Positions 9,080-18,479 of a stretch of DNA of 64,000 bases are shown here, one piece after another. A program made the translations under genes and the position numbers. Source of the DNA: Paracoccaceae bacterium (GTDB lineage: Bacteria > Pseudomonadota > Alphaproteobacteria > Rhodobacterales > Rhodobacteraceae); contig JABDLJ010000019.1 in assembly GCA_013003075.1 (NCBI GenBank), positions 89,759-153,758 on the forward strand. The letters are read 5' to 3'. How positions within the stretch are numbered: the stretch's first letter is position 1; every line of letters begins with the position of its first letter. The notes under the pieces are model-generated. The model was given only the letters and a program-made list of their open reading frames with translations. It made no database searches and had not been told where the DNA came from.

Positions 9080-9106
9080 CTGACATACCGAATAACGCGC
9101 TATATA
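9080..9106 (+). promoter_or_regulatory. Candidate promoter for the prolyl iminopeptidase gene
   Basis: CTGACA and TATATA are separated by 15 nt. The -10 box ends 7 nt before the ATG at 9114, so transcription would begin at or next to the start codon. AGGGCGAA before the ATG is the only possible ribosome-binding site. Confidence 0.4.
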
Positions 9107-9113
9107 GGGCGAA

Positions 9114-10100
9114 ATGGACAAGTTTGCAGGACAAAAAAGCGCGGGGGCCTTTCTTTACCCGACGCTCGATCCCTTCGACCAGCGGATGCTGGACGTGGGC
9201 GACGGGCACCGTGTTTACGTCGAGCAATGCGGCCGGCCCGACGGGGTGCCGGTCATCGTTCTGCATGGCGGTCCGGGGGGCGGCTGCTCTCCGGCGATGC
9301 GGCGCTATTTCGACCCCAAGCACTACCGCGTCATCCTGTTTGACCAGCGCGGCTGCGGCCGCTCGCGCCCGCATGCCAGCGTCGAGGACAACACCACCTG
9401 GCACCTTGTCCGCGATATCGAACTGATCCGCGAAACGCTTGGTATCAACACCTGGATCGTCTTCGGCGGCAGCTGGGGTGCTACCCTGTCGCTGCTCTAC
9501 GCCCAGAGCCACCCCGACCGCGTGCTTTACCTGGCGCTGCGCGGGGTTTTCCTGATGACCAATGCCGAGCTTGGCTGGTTTTACGGTGGCGGCGCCGGGC
9601 AGTTCTGGCCCGAGATCTGGTCGCGCTTCACCGATCCCATCCCCGCGGATGAGCGCGGCGATCTGATCGCGGCTTACAACCGGCGGCTGTTCTCGGACGA
9701 CCTGGCGACCGAGACCCGCTTTGCCCGGATCTGGACCGCCTGGGAGAACACGCTGGCCTCGATCGGCAATGACGGCCCCGGCGGCGACAGCCCTGCCGAA
9801 TACGCCCGTGCCTTCGCCCGGCTGGAAAACCACTATTTCCACAACGGCGGATTTCTGGAGGAAGACGGCCAGATCCTGCGCGATGTCGGCCGCATCGGCG
9901 ATATCCCCGGCAGCATCGTGCAGGGCCGCTACGACATGATCTGCCCGCCCGCCGCCGCGCACCGGTTGCACAAGGCGTGGCCGGGGTCGAAGCTGACGGT
10001 GGTGCCGCGCGCCGGGCACGCGCTGTCCGAGCCGGGGATCAGCGCCCAGCTTGTGCGCACCATGAACGCCCTGCGCACCCGGTTCGAGCCAGGCACCTGA
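9114..10100 (+). CDS. pip: Prolyl iminopeptidase (alpha/beta hydrolase, S33)
   Basis: 328 residues. It is a serine aminopeptidase that removes N-terminal proline. The oxyanion-hole motif HGGPGGG, the nucleophile elbow GGSWGATL, the Asp-bearing segment [11 protein letters not shown] and the catalytic His in [10 protein letters not shown] are present in order. [13 protein letters not shown] is typical of the family. It probably acts in the cytoplasm; no signal peptide. It is transcribed alone, divergent from ubiG, with the rimP promoter beginning about 35 nt after its stop. Confidence 0.92.
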   Translation: MDKFAGQKSAGAFLYPTLDPFDQRMLDVGDGHRVYVEQCGRPDGVPVIVLHGGPGGGCSPAMRRYFDPKHYRVILFDQRGCGRSRPHASVEDNTTWHLVRDIELIRETLGINTWIVFGGSWGATLSLLYAQSHPDRVLYLALRGVFLMTNAELGWFYGGGAGQFWPEIWSRFTDPIPADERGDLIAAYNRRLFSDDLATETRFARIWTAWENTLASIGNDGPGGDSPAEYARAFARLENHYFHNGGFLEEDGQILRDVGRIGDIPGSIVQGRYDMICPPAAAHRLHKAWPGSKLTVVPRAGHALSEPGISAQLVRTMNALRTRFEPGT

Positions 10101-10133
10101 AAGCCCGCCCCTTCACGCGCCGGACAAACCCCC

Positions 10134-10162
10134 TTGCAGACTCGGCTGCATCCGCCTATATC
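10134..10162 (+). promoter_or_regulatory. Promoter of the rimP-nusA-infB operon
   Basis: TTGCAG, 17-nt spacer, TATATC. The spacing is ideal for the housekeeping sigma factor and the expected start near 10169 leaves a leader of about 86 nt before rimP. The dnaK promoter in this window has nearly the same hexamers (TTGCAG-17-TATATA). Confidence 0.6.
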
Positions 10163-10168
10163 CCCTTT

Positions 10169-10254
10169 CAACAGCGGCGCTTCGGCTTCCAAACCCGAGG
10201 CTCCACCGGGAAATATCAACGGGCCGCGCGCCCGTTTTTTTGTGCTTGAAAACC
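10169..10254 (+). promoter_or_regulatory. rimP leader, probable transcription attenuator
   Basis: The predicted 5' leader begins with a GC-rich segment that can fold around GGCGCTTCGGC and CCCGAGGC/CCGGG, and ends with an intrinsic terminator (next entry). The terminator finishes 13 nt before the rimP ATG, so it can only act on transcripts entering this operon or on read-through from pip. I recall that an Rfam 'rimP leader' family describes such attenuators in alphaproteobacteria, but I could not check the match. An alternative is that it simply terminates pip. Confidence 0.55.
10219..10241 (+). terminator. Intrinsic terminator directly before rimP
   Basis: Stem ACGGGC / GCCCGT with loop CGCGC, followed by seven T. 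It lies downstream of the candidate operon promoter and 13 nt upstream of the rimP start codon. Confidence 0.75.
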
Positions 10255-10845
10255 ATGTCCGACCTTGTTGCCAAAGCCACTCTGGATCGCCGGCTTGCCG
10301 AGATCATCACCCCTGTCATCGAAGACATGGGGTTCGAGCTTGTGCGCGTGCGCTTCATGGGCGGCAAAAGCAAGACGGTACAGATCATGGCCGAGCGCCC
10401 CGATGGCGGCATCGAGGTGGACGATTGCGCCAATATCTCGATCGCGGTCAGCGCCACGCTGGATGTGGAAGACCCCATCGAGGACGCCTATGCGCTTGAG
10501 GTTTCCAGCCCCGGGATCGACCGGCCGCTGACCCGGCTCAAGGATTTCGAGACCTGGGAAGGCTACGAGGCCAAGCTTGAGACCACCGAGTTGATCGATG
10601 GCCGCCGCCGCTTCAAGGGCGTGCTGCGCGGTGTCGAGGACGGCGAGGTTCTGGTCGATATCGACGTGAACGGTGAAACGGCCACCATTGGCCTGCAATT
10701 CGACTGGCTGAGCGATGCCAAGCTGGTCCTGACCGACGAGCTGATCCGCGAGATGCTGCAGCAGAAAAAATCCGCTGGCGTGATCGACGAAAGCCAGTTC
10801 GACGAGATTGAAACAGACGACACAGCCGGTTCTGAGGAGGACTGA
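10255..10845 (+). CDS. rimP: Ribosome maturation factor RimP
   Basis: 196 residues from the ATG at 10255; the track's TTG at 10240 lies within the terminator T-run and is unlikely. RimP assists 30S subunit assembly. The conserved core [23 protein letters not shown] and [12 protein letters not shown] is plain, with a C-terminal Sm-like domain and an acidic tail. No strong Shine-Dalgarno is visible; the terminator stem occupies its place, which suggests linked control of transcription and translation. nusA begins 2 nt after the stop. Confidence 0.95.
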   Translation: MSDLVAKATLDRRLAEIITPVIEDMGFELVRVRFMGGKSKTVQIMAERPDGGIEVDDCANISIAVSATLDVEDPIEDAYALEVSSPGIDRPLTRLKDFETWEGYEAKLETTELIDGRRRFKGVLRGVEDGEVLVDIDVNGETATIGLQFDWLSDAKLVLTDELIREMLQQKKSAGVIDESQFDEIETDDTAGSEED

Positions 10846-10847
10846 GA

Positions 10848-12467
10848 ATGGCCATTACTTCGGCAAACCAACTGGAGCTTCTGCAAACCGCAGAGGCCGT
10901 TGCCCGCGAGAAGATGATCGACCCCGCCCTGGTGGTCGAAGCGATGGAAGAAAGCCTCGCCCGGGCGGCCAAAAGCCGCTACGGCGCGGAAATGGACATT
11001 CGCGTGTCCATCGACCGCAAGACCGGCAAGGCCACCTTCACCCGCGTGCGCACCGTTGTCGAAGACGAAGAGCTTGAAAACTATCAGGCCGAATTCACCG
11101 TCGCGCAGGCCAAGCAGTATCTCGAAGACCCCAAGGTCGGTGACACACTCGTCGAGGAAGTCCCGCCGGTCGAGATGGGCCGCATCGCCGCCCAAAGCGC
11201 CAAGCAGGTGATCCTGCAGAAGGTCCGCGAAGCCGAGCGCGACCGGCAGTTCGAAGAGTTCAAGGACCGCGCGGGCACGATCATTAACGGTGTCGTCAAG
11301 CGCGAGGAATACGGCAACGTCATCGTCGATATCGGCGCCGGCGAAGGCATCCTGCGCCGCAACGAGAAGATCGGCCGCGAGAGCTATCGCAATGGCGACC
11401 GTATCCGCTGCTTCATCAAGGATGTGCGCCGCGAAGTGCGCGGCCCGCAGATTTTCCTGTCGCGCACCGCGCCAGAGTTCATGGCCGAGCTGTTCAAGAT
11501 GGAAGTGCCGGAAATCTATGACGGTATCATCGAGATCAAGGCCGTCGCCCGCGATCCCGGCAGCCGCGCCAAGATCGCCGTTATCTCGTATGATAACTCG
11601 ATCGATCCCGTGGGCGCCTGTGTCGGTATGCGCGGCAGCCGCGTGCAGGCCGTCGTGAACGAGCTTCAGGGCGAGAAGATCGACATCATCCCGTGGAACG
11701 AGGACGCGCCGACCTTCCTGGTGAACGCGCTGCAGCCCGCCGAGGTGTCGAAGGTCTTGCTTGACGAAGAGGCCGAGCGTATCGAGGTCGTCGTGCCCGA
11801 AGAGCAGCTTTCGCTTGCCATTGGCCGCCGCGGCCAGAACGTGCGTCTGGCGTCGCAGCTGACCGGTCTCGATATCGACATCATGACCGAGGAAGAGGAA
11901 AGCGCCCGCCGCCAGGCCGAGTTCGAAGAGCGCACCAAGCTTTTCGTCGACACGCTCGACCTGGACGAGTTCTTCGCGCAGCTTCTTGTCTCGGAAGGCT
12001 TCACTTCGCTGGAAGAGGTCGCCTTTGTCGAGGTCGACGAGCTTCTGGTGATCGACGGTGTGGACGCGGATACCGCATCCGAGCTACAGGCCCGTGCCCG
12101 CGACTACATCGACGAGCAGAACAAGAAGGCGCTGGACGCGGCGCGCGCGCTGGGCGCCGAGGACAGCCTGATCAAATTCGAGGGCCTGACCCCGCAGATG
12201 GTCGAGGCGCTGGCCAATGACGACGTGAAAACGCTGGAAGATTTCGCAACCTGCGCCGACTGGGAACTGGCCGGCGGCTGGACCGTGACCGACGGAGAGC
12301 GCACCAAGGATGACGGCGTGCTGGAGCCCTTCGACGTCAGCCTCGAAGAGGCGCAACACCTGGTGATGACCGCCCGCATCCAGCTTGGCTGGGTCGATCC
12401 CGCCGATCTGGTCGCCGAAGAGGAAGAAGCCGAAGGCGAAGACGTAACCGAGGAGGCCGGGGCCTGA
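10848..12467 (+). CDS. nusA: Transcription termination/antitermination factor NusA
   Basis: 539 residues. Domains in order: N-terminal RNA polymerase-binding domain (1-125), S1 domain (about 135-200, GVVKREEYGNVIVDIGAGEG), KH1 and KH2 (about 230-345, with CVGMRGSRVQ and LAIGRRGQNVRLAS), and two C-terminal helix-hairpin-helix acidic repeats (about 365-510), ending in an acidic tail. The two repeats are the arrangement of E. coli NusA. It is the natural candidate for acting on the leader terminator upstream of rimP, as NusA autoregulates its operon in enteric bacteria. Confidence 0.96.
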   Translation: MAITSANQLELLQTAEAVAREKMIDPALVVEAMEESLARAAKSRYGAEMDIRVSIDRKTGKATFTRVRTVVEDEELENYQAEFTVAQAKQYLEDPKVGDTLVEEVPPVEMGRIAAQSAKQVILQKVREAERDRQFEEFKDRAGTIINGVVKREEYGNVIVDIGAGEGILRRNEKIGRESYRNGDRIRCFIKDVRREVRGPQIFLSRTAPEFMAELFKMEVPEIYDGIIEIKAVARDPGSRAKIAVISYDNSIDPVGACVGMRGSRVQAVVNELQGEKIDIIPWNEDAPTFLVNALQPAEVSKVLLDEEAERIEVVVPEEQLSLAIGRRGQNVRLASQLTGLDIDIMTEEEESARRQAEFEERTKLFVDTLDLDEFFAQLLVSEGFTSLEEVAFVEVDELLVIDGVDADTASELQARARDYIDEQNKKALDAARALGAEDSLIKFEGLTPQMVEALANDDVKTLEDFATCADWELAGGWTVTDGERTKDDGVLEPFDVSLEEAQHLVMTARIQLGWVDPADLVAEEEEAEGEDVTEEAGA

Positions 12468-12489
12468 TCTCAGGCCTCGGGAGCGTCCA

Positions 12490-13122
12490 GTGGCACGCGG
12501 TGGCGGGACCAAACTTCGCGATGCGCCTCAGCGGCGCTGCATCGCCACGGGTACGTCCGGTGGCGCGCGGGGCTTGATTCGCTTCGCGGTGGGCCCAGAT
12601 AACAAGATAGTGCCGGACGTGCTGGGCAAGTTGCCCGGTCGCGGCATCTGGGTCAGCGCCGATCGCGATGCGTTGGAAACCGCGGTGCAGAAGAAGCTCT
12701 TCGCGCGGGCGGCGAAACAGCCGGTCGAGGTGCCTCAAACGCTTGTCGCGGATGTCGAGACCGCCCTGACGCGGCGCCTCATCGATGTTCTGTCGCTGGC
12801 CCGCAAGGCCGGGCGCGCCGTGGCCGGCTACGAGAAGGTCAAGGACTGGCTGACAAGGGATCAGGCCGTGCTTTTGATGCAGGCCTCCGACGGCTCTGAA
12901 CGGGGCAAGTCGAAACTCCGCGCTCCGGGCGGCCGGGGCACATTATTCGAGGTTCTTACCGGGTCAGAATTGGGTTTGGCATTCGGACGGGAACATGTGA
13001 TACATGCGGCGCTTGCGAAGGGCGGACTCACTGACGCGGTCAGAGACGACGCCCTGCGGCTATCGGGCGTTCGCAAAATTGACGGCAGAGTGCCTGCCGG
13101 AAAGGTGAAGAAGACCATATGA
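12490..13122 (+). CDS. YlxR (DUF448) and L7Ae-like RNA-binding protein
   Basis: 210 residues from a GTG start with GGGAG upstream. The first 85 residues are a YlxR domain ([20 protein letters not shown]). The rest resembles the L7Ae/L30e fold ([33 protein letters not shown]), a fusion seen in alphaproteobacteria. It probably binds RNA; YlxR proteins have been linked to RNase P in other bacteria. The stop overlaps the infB ATG (ATGA). Confidence 0.85.
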   Translation: MARGGGTKLRDAPQRRCIATGTSGGARGLIRFAVGPDNKIVPDVLGKLPGRGIWVSADRDALETAVQKKLFARAAKQPVEVPQTLVADVETALTRRLIDVLSLARKAGRAVAGYEKVKDWLTRDQAVLLMQASDGSERGKSKLRAPGGRGTLFEVLTGSELGLAFGREHVIHAALAKGGLTDAVRDDALRLSGVRKIDGRVPAGKVKKTI

Positions 13123-15626
13123 GCGACAATGACGGCAAAAAGACACTGGGTTTGCGCGGAGGTCCGCGGTCAGGTCAGGTGAAGCAAAGCTTCAGCCATG
13201 GCCGGACGAAGAACGTGGTGGTCGAAACCAAGCGCAAGCGCGTTGTGGTGCCAAAGCCTGGTGCCGCCGCAACAGCTGCGCCCGCAGCAGCCCCGAAGAA
13301 ATCCGCAGCCCCCGCAGGCGGCGATCCCTCCAAGCGTCCTGCCGGCATCTCTGATGCCGAGCTCGAGCGCCGGATGAAAGCGCTGGCCGCGGCCAAGGCG
13401 CAGGAAGCCGAAGACGTAGTCCGCCGCGCCACCGAAGAGCGCGAGCGCGCCGAAGAGCGTGAGCGTCGCCGTGCTGAGGTCGAAGCCAAGGAAGCCGAAG
13501 AGCGAGACCGCGAAGAGCGGGCCCGCGTCAAGGCTGAAGAAGACGAACGCAAGGCCCGCGAAGCGGCTGCCGCCAAGGCAAAGCCCGCAGCGGCCCCGGT
13601 CGATCCTGCCGCTGTCGAAGCGGCGGCGGCTGCCCCGCGCGGCGGCGGCAAACCCGCCCCTTCTACGCGCAAGACAGACCGCGACGATCGCAGCTCCAAG
13701 CCGAAAGCCGGTCGCGACGATGGCCGCCGATCCGGCAAGCTGACGCTGAACCAGGCGCTTTCGGGTGGTGAGGGCGGCCGGCAACGGTCGATGGCCGCGA
13801 TGAAGCGCAAGCAGGAGCGTGCTCGCCAGAAGGCGATGGGCGGCCCGATCGAGCGCGAAAAGGTGGTACGCGACGTGCAGCTGCCCGAAGCGATCACCGT
13901 GCAAGAGCTTGCCAACCGCATGGCAGAGCGTGTGGCCGACGTGGTCAAGGCGCTGATGACCAACGGCATCATGGCAACGCAGAACCAGACGATCGACGCC
14001 GATACCGCGGAACTGATCATCGAGGAATTCGGTCATAAGGTCGTCCGCGTGTCGGACGCCGATGTCGAGCAGGTGATCGCCTCGGTGGAAGACGCCGACG
14101 AGGATCTCAAGCCGCGCCCGCCGGTCATCACCGTGATGGGCCATGTCGACCACGGCAAGACCTCGCTTCTGGACGCGATTCGCGACGCCAAGGTGGTGGC
14201 CGGCGAAGCCGGTGGCATCACCCAGCATATCGGCGCCTACCAGGTTGAAACCGATGACGGCACCAAGCTGACCTTCCTCGACACGCCCGGCCACGCCGCG
14301 TTCACGTCGATGCGGGCCCGCGGCGCGCAAGTCACCGATATCGTGATCCTCGTGGTCGCGGCCGACGATGCCGTCATGCCGCAGACGATCGAGGCGATCA
14401 ACCACGCCAAGGCGGCCGGCGTGCCGATGATCGTGGCGATCAACAAGGTCGACCGGCCCGCCGCCGATCCCGACAAGGTGCGCACCGATCTTTTGCAGCA
14501 CGAGGTCATCGTCGAGAAGATGTCCGGCGAGGTGCAGGATGTCGAGGTCTCGGCCATCAAGGGCACCGGGCTTGAAAGCCTTCTGGAAAGCATCGCGCTT
14601 CAGGCCGAACTTCTGGAGCTGAAAGCCAACCCCAAGCGCTCTGCGCAGGGCGCCGTGATCGAGGCCCAGCTTGATGTCGGCCGCGGCCCCGTGGCCACCG
14701 TGCTCGTGCAGCACGGCACCCTGCGCCAAGGCGATATCTTCGTCGTGGGCGAGCAGTGGGGCAAGGTCCGGGCGCTGATCAACGATCAGGGCGAGCGCGT
14801 CGAAGAAGCCGGCCCGTCGGTTCCGGTCGAGGTTCTGGGTCTCAATGGCACGCCCGAAGCCGGCGACGTTCTGAACGTGGTCGACACCGAAGCGCAGGCC
14901 CGCGAGATCGCCGAGTACCGCGAGAAAGCCGCGAAGGACAAGCGCGCGGCGGCTGGTGCGGCCACGACGCTGGAACAGATGATGGCGAACGCCAAGGCGG
15001 ACGAGAACGTCAACGAGCTGCCGATCCTGGTCAAGGCCGATGTGCAGGGCTCTGCCGAGGCGATCGTTCAGGCGATGGCGAAGATCGGCAACGACGAAGT
15101 GCGCGTGCGCGTGCTGCACTCGGGCGTCGGCGCGATCACCGAAAGCGATGTCGGTCTTGCCGAAGCCTCGGGCGCGCCGGTCATCGGCTTCAACGTCCGG
15201 GCCAACGCGACCGCTCGCAACGTCGCCAACCAGAAAGGCGTCGAGATCCGCTACTACTCGGTGATCTACGATCTGGTCGACGACGTGAAAGCGGCGGCGT
15301 CCGGTCTTCTGTCCGCCGAGGTGCGCGAGAACTTCATCGGCTATGCCGAGATCAAGGAGGTCTTCAAGGTCTCCGGCGTCGGCAAGGTCGCCGGTTGCCT
15401 CGTCACCGAAGGCGTCGCCCGCCGCTCGGCCGGCGTCCGGCTTCTGCGCGACGACGTGGTGATGCACGAAGGCACGCTGAAGACCCTCAAGCGCTTCAAG
15501 GACGAAGTTGCCGAGGTTCAGTCGGGCCAGGAATGCGGCATGGCCTTCGAGAATCACGAAGACATTCGCCCCGGCGACGTCATCGAGATCTTCGAGCGCG
15601 AAGAGGTCGAGCGCAACCTCGACTGA
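13119..15626 (+). CDS. infB: Translation initiation factor IF-2
   Basis: 835 residues. A long charged, Ala/Lys/Glu/Arg-rich N-terminal region (about 30-240) precedes the IF2 N-terminal subdomain and the GTPase domain: G1 GHVDHGKTS (about 342), [21 protein letters not shown] and SAIKGTG. Domains II-IV follow, with initiator-tRNA binding at the C-terminus. It places fMet-tRNA on the 30S subunit. It ends the operon, followed by a strong terminator. Confidence 0.97.
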   Translation: MSDNDGKKTLGLRGGPRSGQVKQSFSHGRTKNVVVETKRKRVVVPKPGAAATAAPAAAPKKSAAPAGGDPSKRPAGISDAELERRMKALAAAKAQEAEDVVRRATEERERAEERERRRAEVEAKEAEERDREERARVKAEEDERKAREAAAAKAKPAAAPVDPAAVEAAAAAPRGGGKPAPSTRKTDRDDRSSKPKAGRDDGRRSGKLTLNQALSGGEGGRQRSMAAMKRKQERARQKAMGGPIEREKVVRDVQLPEAITVQELANRMAERVADVVKALMTNGIMATQNQTIDADTAELIIEEFGHKVVRVSDADVEQVIASVEDADEDLKPRPPVITVMGHVDHGKTSLLDAIRDAKVVAGEAGGITQHIGAYQVETDDGTKLTFLDTPGHAAFTSMRARGAQVTDIVILVVAADDAVMPQTIEAINHAKAAGVPMIVAINKVDRPAADPDKVRTDLLQHEVIVEKMSGEVQDVEVSAIKGTGLESLLESIALQAELLELKANPKRSAQGAVIEAQLDVGRGPVATVLVQHGTLRQGDIFVVGEQWGKVRALINDQGERVEEAGPSVPVEVLGLNGTPEAGDVLNVVDTEAQAREIAEYREKAAKDKRAAAGAATTLEQMMANAKADENVNELPILVKADVQGSAEAIVQAMAKIGNDEVRVRVLHSGVGAITESDVGLAEASGAPVIGFNVRANATARNVANQKGVEIRYYSVIYDLVDDVKAAASGLLSAEVRENFIGYAEIKEVFKVSGVGKVAGCLVTEGVARRSAGVRLLRDDVVMHEGTLKTLKRFKDEVAEVQSGQECGMAFENHEDIRPGDVIEIFEREEVERNLD

Positions 15627-15650
15627 TCGGCGATATGTGCGAAATCAGCC

Positions 15651-15690
15651 GGCCGGTGTCCCAAATTTGAATCGGGGCACCGGCCGTTTT
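15651..15690 (+). terminator. Intrinsic terminator after infB
   Basis: A 12-bp stem GGCCGGTGTCCC / GGGGCACCGGCC (one G-T pair) with an 11-nt loop, followed by GTTTTCGTT, 25 nt after the infB stop. Confidence 0.75.
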
Positions 15691-15695
15691 CGTTC

Positions 15696-15748
15696 GGCGT
15701 ACAAAACTGATTTTTGCCCGTCATGGCGGTGTACAAAGCTGAAATTTG
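15696..15748 (+). repeat. Short direct repeat pair downstream of infB
   Basis: GGCGTACAAAACTGATTTTTG and GGTGTACAAAGCTGAAATTTG: 17 of 21 bases agree, with starts 32 nt apart. They lie in the gap between the infB terminator and the 3' end of mutT. No gene or terminator explains them. Confidence 0.6.
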
Positions 15749-15787
15749 ACCCTTGGCGCGATGTACCGGACGTACAGGTGCGGCGCG

Positions 15788-16186
15788 CTAAAGCCAGTCG
15801 CGCAGGATCGGGATCAACGGGATGTCGGCCGGCGGCATCGGGTAATCTCGCAGGTCTTTCACATAGACCCATTTCAGCGCCTGACCCTCTTTCGGGTGTG
15901 GTTGCCCTTGCCATTTCCGGCAGGCGAATAGTGGCATAAGTATATGAAATTCCTCGTACTTATGGCTCGCGAATGTCAGTGGGGCCAGGCAGCTTTCCCA
16001 GGTATCGATGCCAAGCTCTTCGTGCAGCTCGCGGATCAACGCCGCCTCCGGTGTCTCACCGGGTTCCACCTTGCCGCCAGGGAATTCCCACAATCCTTCC
16101 ATGGATTTCCCCTTGGGCCGCTGCGCCAGAAGCAGGCGGCCATCCCGGTCGATCAGGGCGACGGCAGAAACCAGAACGGTCTTCAC
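15788..16186 (-). CDS. mutT: Nudix hydrolase, 8-oxo-dGTP diphosphatase (MutT)
   Basis: 132 residues from a GTG at 16186 that overlaps the argJ stop (GTGA); the track's longer start lies inside argJ. A complete Nudix box is present at residues 38-60 (G-x5-E-x7-RELHEELGI). Length, MEGLWEFPGGKVEPGE and the LKWVYVKDLRDYPMP C-terminus match MutT, which removes 8-oxo-dGTP from the nucleotide pool. The argJ-mutT coupling is common in Rhodobacterales. Confidence 0.9.
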   Translation of the reverse strand: MKTVLVSAVALIDRDGRLLLAQRPKGKSMEGLWEFPGGKVEPGETPEAALIRELHEELGIDTWESCLAPLTFASHKYEEFHILMPLFACRKWQGQPHPKEGQALKWVYVKDLRDYPMPPADIPLIPILRDWL

Positions 16187-17439
16187 GATCTGTAGTCCGC
16201 ATTTATCGTTATATATCCATGGGTTAGATCGCAGGTCCAGACTGAAGAGGCGCCTTGTCCCAGCCCCAGATCGACAGCGATGACGATCTGATCGCGCTTC
16301 ATGTAACCTGCGCCGGCCTCTTCGCTGTAACCCGTCGAAACCCAACCCTTCTCAGCCACCAGGATGTCCCCGAACCGGATGCTCAGCAGGTCCCTGTCCG
16401 CCACCGCGCCAGACTTGCCGACGGCCATTACGATACGGCCCCAGTTGGGGTCCTCGCCGGCGATCGCGGTCTTCACCAGAGGCGAATTTGCGATAGATAA
16501 TGCGACCTTGCGGGCATCTCCATCGCTCTCGGCTCCGGTTACGGCGACCTCGATGAACTTTGTTGCGCCCTCGCCGTCGCGCACAACCTGGTGCGCGAGA
16601 TCCAGCATCACGCCACCTAAAGCGCTGTGGAACGCCGCCGCGTTATCGCCGTTTATGTCAGTAATTTCAGGAGCTTCGCTCCTCCCCGTCGCCGCGAGCA
16701 GCAGCGTGTCCGAGGTCGATGTATCGCTGTCGACCGTGATGCAGTTGAACGTGGTGTCGGTAAGCTCTGCCAGCATCTGATCCAGCACTGGCTTGGCGAT
16801 TTTCGCGTCCGTGAAGATGTAGACAAGCATCGTCGCCATGTCCGGCGCGATCATGCCGGAACCCTTCGCAATACCTGAAATAGACACTGTTTTTCCGCCA
16901 ATTCGTGCGGTTGCGCCTGCGCCCTTGGGGTAGGTGTCGGTGGTCATGATCGCGCGAGCCGCATCGGCGATGCCGGTCTTTGACAGGCCCGCTGCAAGCT
17001 CTGCCAGCCTGGCGGTGATCCGGTCGTGCGGCAGCGGCTCTCCGATCACGCCGGTCGAGGCCGAGAACACGCGCTGCTCTGGCACGCCGGTGGCACCGGC
17101 GACGGCGCTTGTCACGGCGTCAACGGCGTCCGCGCCGTTCGAGCCGGTAAAAGCGTTTGCATTTCCAGAGTTTACGATAAAAGCCGCGCCGCTCTCGGAG
17201 ACGCCGCCGATCTTGTCCTGACAGTCCAGCACTGGCGCGGCGCGGGTCGAAGACCGGGTGAAGACACCCGCGATGACAGAGCCGGGCGCCAGCGTTGCCA
17301 GCATCACATCAAGACGGCCACTGTAGCGCACGCCGGCCTCGATTGCCGCAAACGCTGCCCCTTCGATTACCGGCAGGTCCGGAAAGCCGCCCTTCGGCGC
17401 AAGCGGAGAGATCGGTGCAGACGCTTTGGCCGCGCTCAT
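16183..17439 (-). CDS. argJ: Bifunctional glutamate N-acetyltransferase / N-acetylglutamate synthase
   Basis: 418 residues. ArgJ runs the acetyl cycle of arginine synthesis by moving the acetyl group from N-acetylornithine to glutamate. The autocleavage site with the nucleophilic threonine is in APDMATMLVYIFTD; KGSGMI precedes it. The precursor is cut there into alpha and beta chains. The C-terminus TCDLTHGYITINADYRS is typical. It sits between the upstream prsA-like gene (8 nt) and mutT (overlap), so the three genes form one operon. Confidence 0.96.
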   Translation of the reverse strand: MSAAKASAPISPLAPKGGFPDLPVIEGAAFAAIEAGVRYSGRLDVMLATLAPGSVIAGVFTRSSTRAAPVLDCQDKIGGVSESGAAFIVNSGNANAFTGSNGADAVDAVTSAVAGATGVPEQRVFSASTGVIGEPLPHDRITARLAELAAGLSKTGIADAARAIMTTDTYPKGAGATARIGGKTVSISGIAKGSGMIAPDMATMLVYIFTDAKIAKPVLDQMLAELTDTTFNCITVDSDTSTSDTLLLAATGRSEAPEITDINGDNAAAFHSALGGVMLDLAHQVVRDGEGATKFIEVAVTGAESDGDARKVALSIANSPLVKTAIAGEDPNWGRIVMAVGKSGAVADRDLLSIRFGDILVAEKGWVSTGYSEEAGAGYMKRDQIVIAVDLGLGQGASSVWTCDLTHGYITINADYRS

Positions 17440-17447
17440 ATCAGTGT

Positions 17448-18299
17448 CTATTCCTGCAAAAGCGAGGTGTCGCTGATGATGTTCACGTCAATATCGGCAG
17501 GCGCGACGCGGCTGATCTCGGCGCCATCTTCCAGCTTTGAAAGATAGCCCTCGATCGCGTCGCGTTGCAGCGTATCGGCAAGCTGGGGGCGCACCTGGTC
17601 GAGCGGCGGCGCGGCCTTGCTGCGCTTGTCGTTCAGCTTGATGACATGCCATCCGAACTGGGTTTGCACCGGCGCAGAGATAGCGCCGACCTCCAGCGTT
17701 TCGACCGCTGCCTCGAAGGGCGCAACCATCATGCCCTTGCCGAACCATCCCAAAAGGCCGCCGTTCGGGCCAGAGGGACCGGTCGATTTCTGGGCCGCCA
17801 GATTGGCGAAATCTGCTCCGCCCTCAAGCTCTGTCAACAGTTCGGCGGCCGCTTCCTCGGTTTCGACGAGGATATGCGAGGCGTTGAATTCGGGCTCTGG
17901 CTCGAGGTTGGTGTAGGTTTCGTCATAGGCGCTTTGCAGTGCCTCGTCCGTCACCGCATCCGCAGCCACTTGCTGGAACACCTGCGCGGCCTGCAGCGAG
18001 CGGGTCTCGTTTTCCAGCACCAGGGTGTTTTCCTTGCTGAGACCTTCGGAGATGTCGCTGAGAAGCGATTGCTGCACAAGCTGGTCCAGAAGCCCGGTGT
18101 AGAGCACGTCGTTGGGCAGGTCCTGATACTGCTCTGGCAGCCGCGCGCGCAGGGCGATCATGTGCCCGAGCGTGATCTCGGTACCGTTCACGGTGGCGAC
18201 TATGGTGTCGGCGGTCGGGGTTTCGTCCTGGGCCAGGGCCGGGAAGGCAACTGTGCACGAAAGCAGAGTTGTGGCGATGAAAGATGTGTGTTTTTGCAT
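17448..18299 (-). CDS. Periplasmic parvulin-type peptidylprolyl isomerase
   Basis: 283 residues with a Sec signal peptide ending near FPALAQDE. An N-terminal SurA/PrsA-like helical region is followed by a PpiC rotamase domain (about 135-225: ASHILVETEEAAAELLTEL, GGLLGWFGKGMMVAPFE, GWHVIKLNDKR). It would help folding of exported proteins, which suits the divergent secA gene. It heads the minus-strand run with argJ and mutT. Confidence 0.87.
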   Translation of the reverse strand: MQKHTSFIATTLLSCTVAFPALAQDETPTADTIVATVNGTEITLGHMIALRARLPEQYQDLPNDVLYTGLLDQLVQQSLLSDISEGLSKENTLVLENETRSLQAAQVFQQVAADAVTDEALQSAYDETYTNLEPEPEFNASHILVETEEAAAELLTELEGGADFANLAAQKSTGPSGPNGGLLGWFGKGMMVAPFEAAVETLEVGAISAPVQTQFGWHVIKLNDKRSKAAPPLDQVRPQLADTLQRDAIEGYLSKLEDGAEISRVAPADIDVNIISDTSLLQE

Positions 18300-18338
18300 C
18301 GAAACAGTCCTTGAGGCGGGCCGCAGCTTCCCGCGACG

Positions 18339-18367
18339 TTGACACTAACTTGGCGGGCCCTTACATC
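18339..18367 (+). promoter_or_regulatory. secA promoter
   Basis: TTGACA, 17-nt spacer, TACATC, a near-consensus housekeeping promoter. It predicts a start near 18374 and a leader of about 105 nt before the secA ATG at 18480. Confidence 0.65.
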
Positions 18368-18479
18368 GCCTTTTGACCTACGAGGGGCCGCGTTCCTGCC
18401 TGCTTTTATGGCGATGGCGAGACGCGGGCAAGCGCATCCCCTTACACGATCCTGTCAAATGCGCATTGAGGCAGAAAAC

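Noticed and set aside
13170-15557. 795-codon ORF on the minus strand opposite infB
   Set aside because: A long shadow of the GC-rich infB frame; its sequence is His/Asp/Arg-rich without any domain, and infB is certain.
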